From assembly GCF_009734425.1 (NCBI RefSeq), contig NZ_CP046455.1, positions 806,001 through 870,000 on the forward strand: DNA of 64,000 nt, in the 5' to 3' direction. Under the pieces are notes generated by a model, which ran no database searches, was not told the DNA's origin, and saw only the letters and a program-made list of their open reading frames with translations. The position numbers were made by a program, and so were the translations under genes. How positions within the stretch are numbered: the first letter of the stretch is position 1; each line of letters begins with the position of its first letter. The stretch comes from Corynebacterium occultum (lineage in GTDB: Bacteria; Actinomycetota; Actinomycetes; Mycobacteriales; Mycobacteriaceae). Shown here piece after piece: positions 8,326 through 18,001 of the stretch.

Positions 8326-9087
8326 TTACTGGTACTGGCCGTTGGTGGCCTTGAACTCCGCCACCAGGGCGAGGATCTCATCCGCCAGCTCCGGACGGCA
8401 GACCAGGAGATCCGGCAGGTAGGTGTCCTCATTGTTGTAGGTCAGCTCGGAGCCGTCCAGGCGGGAGCAGTGGAGACCGGCGGCCCGGGCCACACCCACG
8501 GGGGCCGCGGAATCCCACTCGAACTGGCCACCTGCGTGAATGTACGCATCGAAGTCACCGAGTAGCACGTACATGGACTTCGCCCCGGCGGAACCGATGG
8601 CCTTGGTGCCGAAACCGAGCTTCTCCGCCACATGCAGGGCGACTGCCGGGGGACGGTTGTGGGAGATGGCGATCTGCTTCGCCAGGGGGCCACGCACCGC
8701 CCGGACATCATCGGTGTGGAAGACCACCCCGAGGTCAGGCAGGCCGACGGCCGCATGGGTGGGGGCACCATTTTCCACCAGTGCGATGTGCACGGCCCAG
8801 TCCTGGCGGCCGGTGGCGAATTCCTTCGTGCCATCCAGGGGATCGATGATCCAGACCCGCTCCTTGTTCAACCGTTCCAGGTTGTCGGCGGCCTCCTCGG
8901 AGAGGAAACCATCATCGGGACGGTGCTGCGCCAGGACCCGGGAAATCCAGTTCTGGGCCAGGTCATCGCCAGCATCGCCGAGACTGCGTCCGCTGAGCAA
9001 TCCGACACCGCGGACCCCCTTGAGGATCTCGCCGGTGCCCTGGGCAAGAAGGTGGGTCAAACGGGAGTCATCGATATGAGCGGTCAT
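8326..9087 (-). CDS. cysQ: 3'(2'),5'-bisphosphate nucleotidase / inositol monophosphatase family
   Basis: The 253-residue protein is a lithium-sensitive phosphatase of the IMPase superfamily. It has the metal-binding motifs FLSEEAADN (Glu), [12 protein letters not shown] (the DPLDGT box) and EFDSAAP-like [15 protein letters not shown] (last Asp box). CysQ removes PAP formed during sulfate assimilation; closely related enzymes act on inositol phosphates. The start at 9087 avoids the untypical upstream extension. The gene is divergent from lhr, with 34 bases between the starts. Confidence 0.88.
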   Translation of the reverse strand: MTAHIDDSRLTHLLAQGTGEILKGVRGVGLLSGRSLGDAGDDLAQNWISRVLAQHRPDDGFLSEEAADNLERLNKERVWIIDPLDGTKEFATGRQDWAVHIALVENGAPTHAAVGLPDLGVVFHTDDVRAVRGPLAKQIAISHNRPPAVALHVAEKLGFGTKAIGSAGAKSMYVLLGDFDAYIHAGGQFEWDSAAPVGVARAAGLHCSRLDGSELTYNNEDTYLPDLLVCRPELADEILALVAEFKATNGQYQ

Positions 9088-9121
9088 GGTTGTGAGTCTA
9101 ACCGGTCGGATAAAGTGGGGC

Positions 9122-12100
9122 ATGGCCAATAACATCCTTGAGCGTTTTCGCCCCCAGGTAGCCACCTGGTTCCAGGAAGTTTTCGCTCGTCCCACCGCTG
9201 TCCAGGAGCAGGCCTGGGAGAAGATCTCCGCCGGGGACAACGCTCTGGTGGTCGCCCCCACCGGTTCCGGTAAAACCCTGGCAGCCTTCCTCTGGGCCCT
9301 GAATTCACTGGTGGAACCCAGTGGTCAGACCGTCATTCCGGTGGCAGGGGCACCAGCTGCCCCGGTGAAGGGGAAAACCGTCAAGGTCCTCTACATCTCC
9401 CCGCTGAAGGCACTGGGGGTGGATGTGGAAAATAACCTCCGTGCCCCACTGACCGGCATCTCCCGGGTGGCGGAACGCCTGGGCCTGGACATGCCCACCA
9501 TCTCGGTGGCGGTGCGTTCCGGTGACACCCCGGCCGCGGAACGCAACCGCCAGCTGCGCAACCCACCGGACATCCTGATCACCACCCCGGAGTCGGCCTA
9601 CCTGATGCTGACCTCCAAGGCGGCGGCCACACTGCGCAATGTGGACACCATCATCATCGATGAGATCCACGCCCTGGCCGGCACCAAACGCGGCGCCCAC
9701 CTGGCCTTGAGCCTGGAACGGCTGGAGCGGCTGCGGCGCCGGGCCGCGGCCGCGGCGGACCCGGACACCCCCACCCACGTCCAGCGCATCGGGCTCTCCG
9801 CCACCGTCCGTCCCCTGGAGACCGTGGCCGGTTTCCTCGGCGGGGACCGCCCGGTGGAAATCATCTCACCTCCGATCGAGAAGCAGTGGCAGCTTGATGT
9901 CCATGTCCCGGTGCCGGATATGTCGGATCTGCCGACCCCGGAACAGGGCTCCACCATCGGTGAATTCGTGGTCGATGACCCCCTGGGACTGGGTGGCCCG
10001 AGTCCCGCCGAGGAGGAGGCCCGGGAACGGGCTGCGGCGATTGAACCCAGGGAGGTCAGCGAATCTGCCCTGCCCACCCAGAAATCAATCTGGCCCTTCA
10101 TCGAGACCGAGCTCTACCGCGAGGTGATGGCAGCCAACTCCACCCTCATCTTCGTCAACTCACGCCGCACCGCGGAACGCCTGACCAGCCGACTCAATGA
10201 GCTCTACGCCGAGGAATTCGCCCCGGAAACCCTCTCCCCACCCACCCGGCGCGACCCGGCCCAGCTGATGGCGCAGAGCGGGGTGGCGGGTCAGGCCCCG
10301 GCGGTGATCGCCCGGGCCCACCATGGTTCGGTGTCCAAGGATGAGCGAGCGATGACGGAGCAGCTGCTGAAGGAGGGGGCGTTGAAGGCGGTGGTGGCCA
10401 CCTCTTCCCTGGAGCTGGGCATTGACATGGGGGCGGTGGATCTGGTGTTGCAGGTGGAGTCCCCGCCTTCGGTGGCTTCTGGTCTGCAGCGGGTGGGGCG
10501 CGCCGGGCACTCGGTGGGGCAGGTGTCGGTGGGTTCCTTCTATCCGAAGCATCGTTCGGATCTGGTGCAGTCCGCGGTGACGGTGGACCGGATGCGGCAG
10601 GGGATGATCGAGGAGCTGAAGGTGCCTCGGAATCCGTTGGATGTGCTCTTGCAGCAGACGGTGGCTGCGGTGGCGGTGGAGGATATCGATGTGGAGGAGT
10701 GGTATGCCACGGTGCGGCGGGCCCGGCCTTATCGGGAGTTGCCGCGGGATGTTTTTGATGCGGTGATTGATCTGGCGGCCGGGGTGTACCCTTCGACGGA
10801 TTTTGCGGAGTTGCGGCCCCGGATTGTCTTTGACCGGGTTTCCGGCATGATGAGTGCCCGTCCGGGGGCACAGCGGGTGGCGGTGACCAGTGGTGGCACG
10901 ATCCCGGATCGGGGCATGTTCGGGGTGTTCCTGGCTGGTGGGGAGGGCGCGCCGCGTCGGGTGGGTGAGTTGGATGAGGAGATGGTTTATGAGTCCCGGG
11001 TGGGTGATGTGTTCACCCTGGGGGCGTCGAGTTGGCGGATTGAGGACATCACCCGGGATCAGGTGATTGTCACCCCGGCGCCGGGGCATACCGGCCGGTT
11101 GCCTTTTTGGACGGGTGATGCGGCGGGCCGTCCGGCTGAGTTGGGTCAGGCGTTGGGGGCGTTCCGGCGGGAGGTGCATGCGGATCCGGCACGCCTGGAT
11201 GATCTGGGGCTGGATGTTTTCGCACGGGACAATCTGCTGCGTTATCTGGTGGAGCAGGCGGAGTCCACCGGCCTGGTGCCGGATGAGAAGACGCTGGTGT
11301 TGGAGCGTTTCCGGGATGAGCTGGGGGATTGGCGGGTGGTGTTGCATTCCCCTTATGGCCGTGGGGTCAATGCTGCCTGGGCGTTGGCGGTGGGGGCGCT
11401 GGTGGCGGAACGTACCGGGATGGATGCGCAGGCGGTGGCTGGTGATGATGGCATTGTGCTGCGGCTGCCGGAGGGGGAGGAGGAGCCTTCGGCTGCCCTG
11501 TTCCTGGTGGATGCGGATGAGATTGGGGATCTGGTGACTGCCCAGGTGGGTAATTCGGCGTTGTTCGCTTCCCGCTTCCGGGAGTGTGCGGCCCGTGGTC
11601 TGTTGTTGCCGCGCCGGAATCCAGGGAAGCGGGCGCCGTTGTGGCAGCAGCGTCAGCGGGCGGCCCAGTTGTTGGATGTGGCCCGGAAGTACCCGAGTTT
11701 CCCGATCATCCTGGAGACGGTGCGGGAGTGTCTGCAGGATGTCTATGATCTGCCGGCTCTGACGCAGCTGTGTCGGGATCTGGGGCATCGTCGGGTGCGG
11801 ATCGCCGAGGTCACGGTGGAGCAGCCCAGTCCTTTCGCGGTGTCCCTGCTCTTCAATTACACGGGGGCCTTCATGTATGAGGGGGATTCCCCTCTGGCGG
11901 AGAAACGGGCTGCGGCCCTGGCCCTGGATCCTTCGTTGTTGGCGAAGTTGTTGGGTGAGGTGGAGCTGCGGGAGCTGCTGGACCCGGAGATCATTGAGGA
12001 GGTGCACACCCAGCTGCAACGCACCCATGAGGGGCGGCGGGCCCGTGATCCGGAGGAGTTGGCGGATGTGCTGCGGATCCTGGGTCCGGTCCCGGTGGAG

Positions 12101-13954
12101 GAACTCGGGTTGCACTGCACGTTTCCGGGGCCCCGGGAGGCGGCGCTGGCTCAGCTGGGGGACCGGGTGATGCAGGTGCGGATCAACGGCCGTGAGCATC
12201 TGGCCCAGACCCTGGATGCTCCGCTGCTTCGCGACGCCCTGGGGGTGCCGGTCCCACCCGGGGTGGCTGCCCAGGTGGCCACTGTCCTGGATGCCCTGGA
12301 TCAGCTGGTGGGGCGTTTCGTCCGGACCCGGGGGCCTTTCACTCTGCGGGATCTGGCGGAGTCCTTCGGGTTGGGTGCCAGTGCCGCGCATGCCGCCCTG
12401 CAGGTGCAGATCAGGCAGGGTTCGGTGGTGGAGGGCCGCTACCGCCAGGGGGTGGATGAGCAGGAGTACTGCGCCACCGAGGTGCTGCGCATCATCCGTT
12501 CCCGGAGTCTGGCTGCGGCCCGGAAAGAGTCACAGCCGGTGTCCCAGACCTCCTTCGCCCGTTTCCTCCCCGAATGGCAGCAGCTGGCCCCGGTGGGCAC
12601 GCGGCCCGCACTGTCCGGGGCGGATGGGGTGTTCGCGGTGATTGAGCAGCTGGCGGGGGTGCGCCTGCCGGCTTCCGCCTGGGAAACCCTGGTGCTGCCC
12701 TCCCGGGTGGGTAATTATTCCCCGGAGCAGTTGGATGAGCTGACCGCTTCCGGTGAGGTGTTGATCTTGGGTGCGGGTTCAGCCGGGGCCCGGGATCCCT
12801 GGTTGATGCTGCTGCCCGCCGACTATGCCGCCCAGCTCGCCCCGGAACAGCCCGAGGTGGGGTTGAGTGCGCTGCAGGAATCGGTGCTGGGGGTGCTGGG
12901 CCGGGGTGGTGGTTTCCACTTCCCGGAGATCCTCGTGGAGGCCACCGGTGAGGACCTGGGGTTGATCGGTGGGCAGGTCGCCCCGGAAGAGCTGCGCGAG
13001 GCGATCTGGGGTCTGGTGGAGGCCGGGTTGGTTGCCCCGGACAGTTTCGCCCCCATCCGGGCACGCCTGGCCGGGGGGAGTACCGCGCACCGTGCTGCCC
13101 GACGCCCCACCCGTTCCCGGCTGCGCATGGGGCGGACCAGTTTCGCCCAGGCCACCCGCGCGGCGTCGATAAGCCCCCCGGATATGGCGGGGCGCTGGGC
13201 GCTGGCGGTTCCGGCGGCCGCCGATGCCACCTCCCGTTCGGTGGCTCACGGTGAGGCCTGGTTGGACCGCTATGGGGTGCTCACCCGGGGCAGTGTGGTG
13301 GCTGAGGATGTGCTGGGTGGTTTCGCCCTGGCCTATAAGGTGCTCTCCCGTTTTGAGGAAAATGGCAAGGCCATGCGCGGTTATCTCATTGAGGGCCTGG
13401 GTGCCGCCCAGTTCTCCACCCCGGCGGTGATCGACCGGCTGCGTGGCATGGCGGACACCCCAGATCTGGAGGGCTGGCCCTCCGGCACCGACGATCCGGC
13501 GATCCACCTGATTGCCGCCGCCGACCCCGCCAACCCCTATGGTGCTGCCCTGCCCTGGCCGGAGAAGGGGCCTTCCCGGGCGGCCGGGGCCAGTGTGATC
13601 CTGGTTGATGGGCTGCTGCTGGCGCACCTGACCCGCGGGGGACGCAGCCTCAGTCTCTTCCTCGAACACCTCCCGGAGGGGATCCCGGCGGGGGAGGAGC
13701 AGCTGCTGGGCCTGGTGGTGCACGCCATCAGCGAGGCCAGTGCCCGCAATGCCATGTCCCGGGTGGTGGTGGAGAAGATCAACGGGACCCCGGCGCTGGA
13801 GCATCCCCTGTTGGAGAGCTTCCGCCGTGCCGGGGCGGGGCTCACGCCCCAGGGAATCCGGATCGGTGGGCGGCCGGTGGTGGCGGGTCCCCGCCGGGGT
13901 AGGAGCATGGCGCAGGCCCTGGAAGAAATCGACGATGAACCCCAGGTTCAATAA
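9122..13954 (+). CDS. lhr: Large ATP-dependent helicase, Lhr family
   Basis: At 1610 residues this is a full-length Lhr, a superfamily 2 3'-5' DNA helicase linked to the DNA damage response in mycobacteria. The start at 9122 gives MANNILERFRPQVATWFQEV. The N-terminal core shows APTGSGKT (Walker A), TTPESAYLML, IIDEIHAL (motif II DEIH), GLSAT (motif III), a long RecA2 domain with LELGIDMG, and QRVGRAGHSVG (motif VI). The winged-helix and beta-barrel parts of the Lhr core and the C-terminal extension follow. Downstream is nei2, the same pairing as in M. tuberculosis. Codon use changes inside the gene (see finding). Confidence 0.93.
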   Translation: MANNILERFRPQVATWFQEVFARPTAVQEQAWEKISAGDNALVVAPTGSGKTLAAFLWALNSLVEPSGQTVIPVAGAPAAPVKGKTVKVLYISPLKALGVDVENNLRAPLTGISRVAERLGLDMPTISVAVRSGDTPAAERNRQLRNPPDILITTPESAYLMLTSKAAATLRNVDTIIIDEIHALAGTKRGAHLALSLERLERLRRRAAAAADPDTPTHVQRIGLSATVRPLETVAGFLGGDRPVEIISPPIEKQWQLDVHVPVPDMSDLPTPEQGSTIGEFVVDDPLGLGGPSPAEEEARERAAAIEPREVSESALPTQKSIWPFIETELYREVMAANSTLIFVNSRRTAERLTSRLNELYAEEFAPETLSPPTRRDPAQLMAQSGVAGQAPAVIARAHHGSVSKDERAMTEQLLKEGALKAVVATSSLELGIDMGAVDLVLQVESPPSVASGLQRVGRAGHSVGQVSVGSFYPKHRSDLVQSAVTVDRMRQGMIEELKVPRNPLDVLLQQTVAAVAVEDIDVEEWYATVRRARPYRELPRDVFDAVIDLAAGVYPSTDFAELRPRIVFDRVSGMMSARPGAQRVAVTSGGTIPDRGMFGVFLAGGEGAPRRVGELDEEMVYESRVGDVFTLGASSWRIEDITRDQVIVTPAPGHTGRLPFWTGDAAGRPAELGQALGAFRREVHADPARLDDLGLDVFARDNLLRYLVEQAESTGLVPDEKTLVLERFRDELGDWRVVLHSPYGRGVNAAWALAVGALVAERTGMDAQAVAGDDGIVLRLPEGEEEPSAALFLVDADEIGDLVTAQVGNSALFASRFRECAARGLLLPRRNPGKRAPLWQQRQRAAQLLDVARKYPSFPIILETVRECLQDVYDLPALTQLCRDLGHRRVRIAEVTVEQPSPFAVSLLFNYTGAFMYEGDSPLAEKRAAALALDPSLLAKLLGEVELRELLDPEIIEEVHTQLQRTHEGRRARDPEELADVLRILGPVPVEELGLHCTFPGPREAALAQLGDRVMQVRINGREHLAQTLDAPLLRDALGVPVPPGVAAQVATVLDALDQLVGRFVRTRGPFTLRDLAESFGLGASAAHAALQVQIRQGSVVEGRYRQGVDEQEYCATEVLRIIRSRSLAAARKESQPVSQTSFARFLPEWQQLAPVGTRPALSGADGVFAVIEQLAGVRLPASAWETLVLPSRVGNYSPEQLDELTASGEVLILGAGSAGARDPWLMLLPADYAAQLAPEQPEVGLSALQESVLGVLGRGGGFHFPEILVEATGEDLGLIGGQVAPEELREAIWGLVEAGLVAPDSFAPIRARLAGGSTAHRAARRPTRSRLRMGRTSFAQATRAASISPPDMAGRWALAVPAAADATSRSVAHGEAWLDRYGVLTRGSVVAEDVLGGFALAYKVLSRFEENGKAMRGYLIEGLGAAQFSTPAVIDRLRGMADTPDLEGWPSGTDDPAIHLIAAADPANPYGAALPWPEKGPSRAAGASVILVDGLLLAHLTRGGRSLSLFLEHLPEGIPAGEEQLLGLVVHAISEASARNAMSRVVVEKINGTPALEHPLLESFRRAGAGLTPQGIRIGGRPVVAGPRRGRSMAQALEEIDDEPQVQ

Positions 13955-14143
13955 GAATAAGCTTATTAGATTGCGCTAACCGCCAACTTGGATAGGCTTT
14001 GTTTCCGGGGGGTGAGCCCCACCGGATCCAGGGTCTTCCCCGCCTGCTGGAAGTCGAGGATGGTGTGTCACCTCGGGAACCTCGACCGGGGAAGCAACGA
14101 GCGGGTTAGACCTCGGATCGTGAGGGGGGATATCCTCATCGTC

Positions 14144-14965
14144 ATGCCAGAGGGAGATTCCGTCCACCAGCTTTCCCACCGCCTCCAATTCATGGTCGGC
14201 CGGGAAGTACTGGCCACCCAGCTCCGCGTGCCCTCCTACGCCCTGGCTGACTTCAGCGGCCGGGAGGTCACCGCAATCTGGCCACACGGCAAACACCTCT
14301 TCATGCAGTTCGGCCGGGAGATCCTGCACACCCACCTGAAAATGGAGGGCAGCTGGGCCATGCACCTCAAAGGCGACCGCTGGCGCAAACCCGGCCACAC
14401 CGCCAGGGTGGTGCTCCACCTGGTCGGGGATCCCCATCCCCGCCCCATCGAGGTGGTCGGACACTCCCTGGGCCTGGTGAGGATCTTCCCCACCAACCTC
14501 TACCCCGAGAAGATGGGCTACCTGGGCCCGGATGTCCTCGCCGAGGACTGGCTTATCGACGGCGCGGACATCGCCCGCACCCGGCTGCTCGCCGACCCCG
14601 GCCGACCCATCGGCACCGCCCTGCTGGACCAGCAGAACCTGGCCGGGGTGGGCAATGAATACCGGGCGGAGATCTGCTTCATAGCCGGGGTCCACCCCGC
14701 CACCCCGGTCGCTGAAGTGGATGTGGAGCACATCCTGGACATCACCCGCCGCCTGATGTGGGCCAATAGAACATCCCCGGTCCGGGTGACCACGGGGATC
14801 AGACGCGCCGGGGAAAACAGCTATGTCTTCGGTCGGAACCGGAAACCCTGCCGACGTTGCGGCACCCTGATCACCAAAGACATGCTCGGTGGGGCAGACC
14901 TGGGTGGGCGGGAGAATGAACTGGAACGGGTCATCTGGTGGTGCCCCCGCTGCCAGCCTCTTTAA
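14144..14965 (+). CDS. nei2: Endonuclease VIII / formamidopyrimidine-DNA glycosylase family
   Basis: The 273-residue base-excision repair enzyme begins MPEGDS. Pro2 (after Met removal) is the Schiff-base nucleophile and Glu3 the general acid; GKHLFMQF is the beta-hairpin Lys region. The helix-two-turn-helix LLDQQNLAGVGNEYRAEICF and a C-terminal zinc finger (CRRC near the C-terminus, WWCPRC at the very end) complete the fold. The ATG at 14144 is preceded by GAGGGGGGA. It follows lhr and is expected to remove oxidised pyrimidines and leave a nick by lyase activity. Confidence 0.92.
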   Translation: MPEGDSVHQLSHRLQFMVGREVLATQLRVPSYALADFSGREVTAIWPHGKHLFMQFGREILHTHLKMEGSWAMHLKGDRWRKPGHTARVVLHLVGDPHPRPIEVVGHSLGLVRIFPTNLYPEKMGYLGPDVLAEDWLIDGADIARTRLLADPGRPIGTALLDQQNLAGVGNEYRAEICFIAGVHPATPVAEVDVEHILDITRRLMWANRTSPVRVTTGIRRAGENSYVFGRNRKPCRRCGTLITKDMLGGADLGGRENELERVIWWCPRCQPL

Positions 14966-14977
14966 TCACCGGCCCGC

Positions 14978-15541
14978 TCAGCGATCTTCCTCGAGTTCCC
15001 GCATCCGCTGCGCGGCACGGTGGATCCTTTCCTTCCGGGCCTCCGTCTCCACCTTCTTCAGTTCCTCATAGGTTTTTTCATCATCATCGCTATAACGCAG
15101 CATCAACCGGGGAATGGTCATGGTCAGTGCCAGGGATGGCCACACCACCCAGGCCCAGCCCACCCCGATCACGAACTGCAGAATCAAAAAGGCCACCAGG
15201 GTGACACCGAAGATGACACCGTTCAGGGCCTCCATCTTCTTGCCCCGGCGTTTGAGATCCTTGAGCTCCTCCATCTCCGCCAGTTCATCGGAAATCCGGG
15301 GCACCGCGGGCTGGTTCAACGTCACCGGAACCAGAACCCCCTGTTCCCCGACCTGCAAGGGCAGCCCGCCGGGTAGCCCCTCAAAGGCAGGTCTGAGATC
15401 CGCCACCGTCCGGGCCTGCGCGGCGAGCCCGGTGCGTTCATCGAACTCCTGGCTGTCCAGCCGGCCATCCGCATAATGGCTACCCAGCGACTGCAGTGCG
15501 TGGAGGCGGTCATTATCGCTCAAGCGGAAGTTCTCGTCCAT
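14978..15541 (-). CDS. DUF1707 membrane protein
   Basis: Residues 1-60 form the DUF1707 (SHOCT-like) domain (LSDNDRLHALQSLGSHYADG then LDSQEFDERT). A linker leads to two adjacent membrane helices (about residues 115-155, VIFGVTLVAFLILQFVIGVG and WAWVVWPSLALTM), then a charged C-terminal helix. The family is common in Actinobacteria, and its function is unknown. The start at 15541 (MDENFRLSD) is chosen because the domain begins there. Convergent with nei2, 12 bases apart. Confidence 0.85.
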   Translation of the reverse strand: MDENFRLSDNDRLHALQSLGSHYADGRLDSQEFDERTGLAAQARTVADLRPAFEGLPGGLPLQVGEQGVLVPVTLNQPAVPRISDELAEMEELKDLKRRGKKMEALNGVIFGVTLVAFLILQFVIGVGWAWVVWPSLALTMTIPRLMLRYSDDDEKTYEELKKVETEARKERIHRAAQRMRELEEDR

Positions 15542-15569
15542 GCCGCCTAGTCTAGGGCGCAGCGACGGC

Positions 15570-16802
15570 TCAGGCGGGGGATCCGGCAGCGGGAAGCTGA
15601 TCCTCCATGAAGACATCCCGGGTGACAAACCAGGCGCCGATCGAGACCATCACGGTGCCAGCCACCAACACCCACACCGTCAAGCGGAAATCACCGCTGA
15701 TCCCGTGGATGAACCCCACCAACAGCGGGCCGAAACTCGCCAGGGTATAACCCATGCCCTGCCCGAAGGCACTGAGTGCGGTGGCACCCGGGGTGCTCCG
15801 CGCCCTGGTGTTCAACAAGGTCAACGCCATGGGGAAAGCCAGGGGGCCCAGCCCGGACAGGGTGGTCCACACCCAGGGGGCGCTCAGTGGGGCGAAGGCC
15901 AACCCCAGATTGCCGATGATCAGCAGTCCACAGGCCACCAACACCGCCGGATAGATCCGCTGGAACCGTCCCACCAGCCACGGGCCGATCACATTCAGCG
16001 GCAACCCCAACAGCGTCCAATAGGACAACATCAGGGCACCGAACTGTGGTGTGGCCCCAGCTTCGACGAAAAGCTGCGGCAGGAAGGTCATGACTGAATA
16101 AGTCACAAAGGAGGTGAAACCGAACATCACCGCCAGACCCCAACCCACCGGGGTCCGCCACACCGGCAACCGCATCTGCATGGAAGGGATCTTGACCTCC
16201 GGGTTCTCACCGGGCCGGGTCAACAGGGGCAGCCAGGTGATCGCCGCCACCAGGCCCAGCACCGCCCAGGAACCCAGCGAGAACTGCCATCCGCCTAAAC
16301 CGTGCTGCTCCGCCCACCGGGCCAGCGGTTCCGCGAAAAGTGGGGCAGCCGCAGTGAAGACCTGGCTGCTCACCAGGAAACTGATCGAGATCTCCGAGAC
16401 CCGGTTGGGGAAGTACTCCCGCACCGCCACCGGCAGAGCCGTGTTGGTCACCCCGATCGCAAAGAGCGCCACCACAGAACCCGCCAGCAGCAGCGCCGTG
16501 GAATCACCCAGCACACGCAGCACCTGACCGGCAGCGGTGAACAGCATCGCGCCCAGCATCACCTGGGAAGTGGTCAACCGGCGCATCAGACCCGGAGTTG
16601 CGAAGGCACTGATCGCGAACATGGCGGTGGGGATCATGCCCAGCACACCCACCACCCCGGCCCCGAAACCCAGGGACTCCTGGATCCGGGGGACCAGCGG
16701 GGACAGGGCCGTGATCGCGGTACGCAGATTCAGCGAGGTCAGCAGAATCGCGACCAGCGCCGTCAACCGTGGGTAATGGGCGGCCGGATGCAGGAGAGAC
16801 AC
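15570..16802 (-). CDS. MFS transporter, CynX/NimT type
   Basis: Starting at GTG 16802, the 410-residue protein has about 12 membrane helices and the family's N-terminal signature RTAITALSPLVPRIQESLGF. CynX/NimT-family permeases move small anions or hydrophobic compounds; the substrate cannot be read from the sequence. The frame stays open to 17105, but the part upstream of 16802 is low-complexity and overlaps the divergent yccF-like gene, so the internal GTG is preferred. Confidence 0.85.
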   Translation of the reverse strand: MSLLHPAAHYPRLTALVAILLTSLNLRTAITALSPLVPRIQESLGFGAGVVGVLGMIPTAMFAISAFATPGLMRRLTTSQVMLGAMLFTAAGQVLRVLGDSTALLLAGSVVALFAIGVTNTALPVAVREYFPNRVSEISISFLVSSQVFTAAAPLFAEPLARWAEQHGLGGWQFSLGSWAVLGLVAAITWLPLLTRPGENPEVKIPSMQMRLPVWRTPVGWGLAVMFGFTSFVTYSVMTFLPQLFVEAGATPQFGALMLSYWTLLGLPLNVIGPWLVGRFQRIYPAVLVACGLLIIGNLGLAFAPLSAPWVWTTLSGLGPLAFPMALTLLNTRARSTPGATALSAFGQGMGYTLASFGPLLVGFIHGISGDFRLTVWVLVAGTVMVSIGAWFVTRDVFMEDQLPAAGSPA

Positions 16803-16847
16803 AGCAACAGAGGATACTCCCCGCCCGGATGATCTACATTTGGGGCC

Positions 16848-17261
16848 ATGCAGACAATTCTGAACCTGATCTGGTTCCTCTTCGCCGGACTGTGGCTGGC
16901 CATCGGTTATTTCTTCTTCGGGGTGCTGGCCTGCCTGCTCATCATCACCATCCCCGCCGGGGTGGCTTCCTTCCGAATGGCGAACTATGCGCTCTGGCCT
17001 TTCGGTCGGGCAGTGGTGCAGCCGGTCGGAGGGCCGGGTGGTTTCTCCACCATCGGCAATGCCATCTGGTTCCTGATCGCCGGGATATGGCTGGCGCTGG
17101 GGCATGTCACCACCGCCGCGGCCCAGGCGATCACCATCATCGGCATTCCCCTGGCCATCGCCAATATCAAGATGATCCCCGTGACCTGCTTCCCCTTCGG
17201 CCGCCAGGTGGTCGACTCCGACCGGATCCCCTACGGCTGGGAACCGATGGTGAAGTTCTAG
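16848..17261 (+). CDS. YccF domain inner-membrane protein
   Basis: The 137-residue protein contains two repeated YccF modules (LIWFLFAGLWLAIGYFFFGV and NAIWFLIAGIWLALGHVTTA), each giving a hydrophobic hairpin, and the PFG motifs (LWPFGRAVV, CFPFGRQVV). The family is widespread, predicted to be membrane embedded, and without a proven role. It is divergent from the MFS gene. Confidence 0.88.
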   Translation: MQTILNLIWFLFAGLWLAIGYFFFGVLACLLIITIPAGVASFRMANYALWPFGRAVVQPVGGPGGFSTIGNAIWFLIAGIWLALGHVTTAAAQAITIIGIPLAIANIKMIPVTCFPFGRQVVDSDRIPYGWEPMVKF

Positions 17262-17337
17262 GGGGTTTATCTCCCCGGGGCTCTCTTCACCCCGTTAGAA
17301 TCTCCTTCACCAGGAGGGACAGGGAGATCACCGCCAG

Positions 17338-17949
17338 CTAGCGGTTCAGCAGCTCATCCAGGTTCAACTCATTGAGATCGAACTCCGGCAGGATCTCCTC
17401 CGGGTTGATTGTCGGCAGGTTGCTGGTCAGATCCGAGATTTCCGGGGGCAGCTCCGTGGGAATCTCAGAGGGCAGCTCGGTGGGAAGCTGCGGGGCGGAA
17501 GGCTCCGGAGTGGGCGTCGGGGTCGGAGTCGCGGTGACGGTGGTGGTCTGCTCCACGGTCCGGGTCTCCGTCACCGGGGTGGGGGTCTCATCCTCTGAGC
17601 CTCCGGAGGTGAAGAGGAACCCGAACACGCCGATGATCAGCAGAAGCAGAATCAGGCAACCGATGATCCAACCCCAGGGCAGACCACCCTTTCTGGGAGG
17701 TTCTTCCTGGTACTCCGGCTGCTGGTACTGATTCCCATAACCCTGCTGGGGTCCGTACCCCTGCGGCGCACCCTGGTGCTGCGTGGGTTCGGGCTGCTGG
17801 GGCGGGAAGTACTGGGTCGGTTGCTCCGAACTCTGGCTCCCCTGAGGATCCTGGTGATCCCCGACCCGGCCGATATAGCGGGTCTCCTCATTGGGGTTAT
17901 CCGAGGATCCGAACCCCTGGTTGTGGAAACCATCCCTGCGGTCGTTCAT
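17338..17949 (-). CDS. Single-pass membrane protein with Gln/Pro-rich cytosolic part
   Basis: The 203-residue product has a Gln/Pro/Tyr-rich N-terminal 90 residues, one membrane helix (WIIGCLILLLLIIGVFGFLF) and an outside Thr/Pro/Glu-rich tail (TVTATPTPTPTPEP), ending in a Leu/Asn/Glu-rich segment. This layout is shared with the 34453-35130 and 36147-36986 genes, but the C-terminal region differs. The ATG at 17949 is used because the extension to 18198 is untypical. No function is recognised. Confidence 0.75.
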   Translation of the reverse strand: MNDRRDGFHNQGFGSSDNPNEETRYIGRVGDHQDPQGSQSSEQPTQYFPPQQPEPTQHQGAPQGYGPQQGYGNQYQQPEYQEEPPRKGGLPWGWIIGCLILLLLIIGVFGFLFTSGGSEDETPTPVTETRTVEQTTTVTATPTPTPTPEPSAPQLPTELPSEIPTELPPEISDLTSNLPTINPEEILPEFDLNELNLDELLNR

Positions 17950-18001
17950 CCTGGGCCTGCTCCTTTTGCTGGGGGTGGTTGATCCCCCACATTGTAGGGC
18001 T

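Noticed and set aside
10160..12391. 743-codon open frame on the minus strand
   Set aside because: It is antisense to the middle of lhr, is full of Pro/Arg/His/Gln runs with no domain, and is explained by third-position G/T bias in the helicase gene.
13976..14731. 251-codon minus-strand frame
   Set aside because: Shadow of nei2, which has all catalytic motifs in the plus-strand frame.
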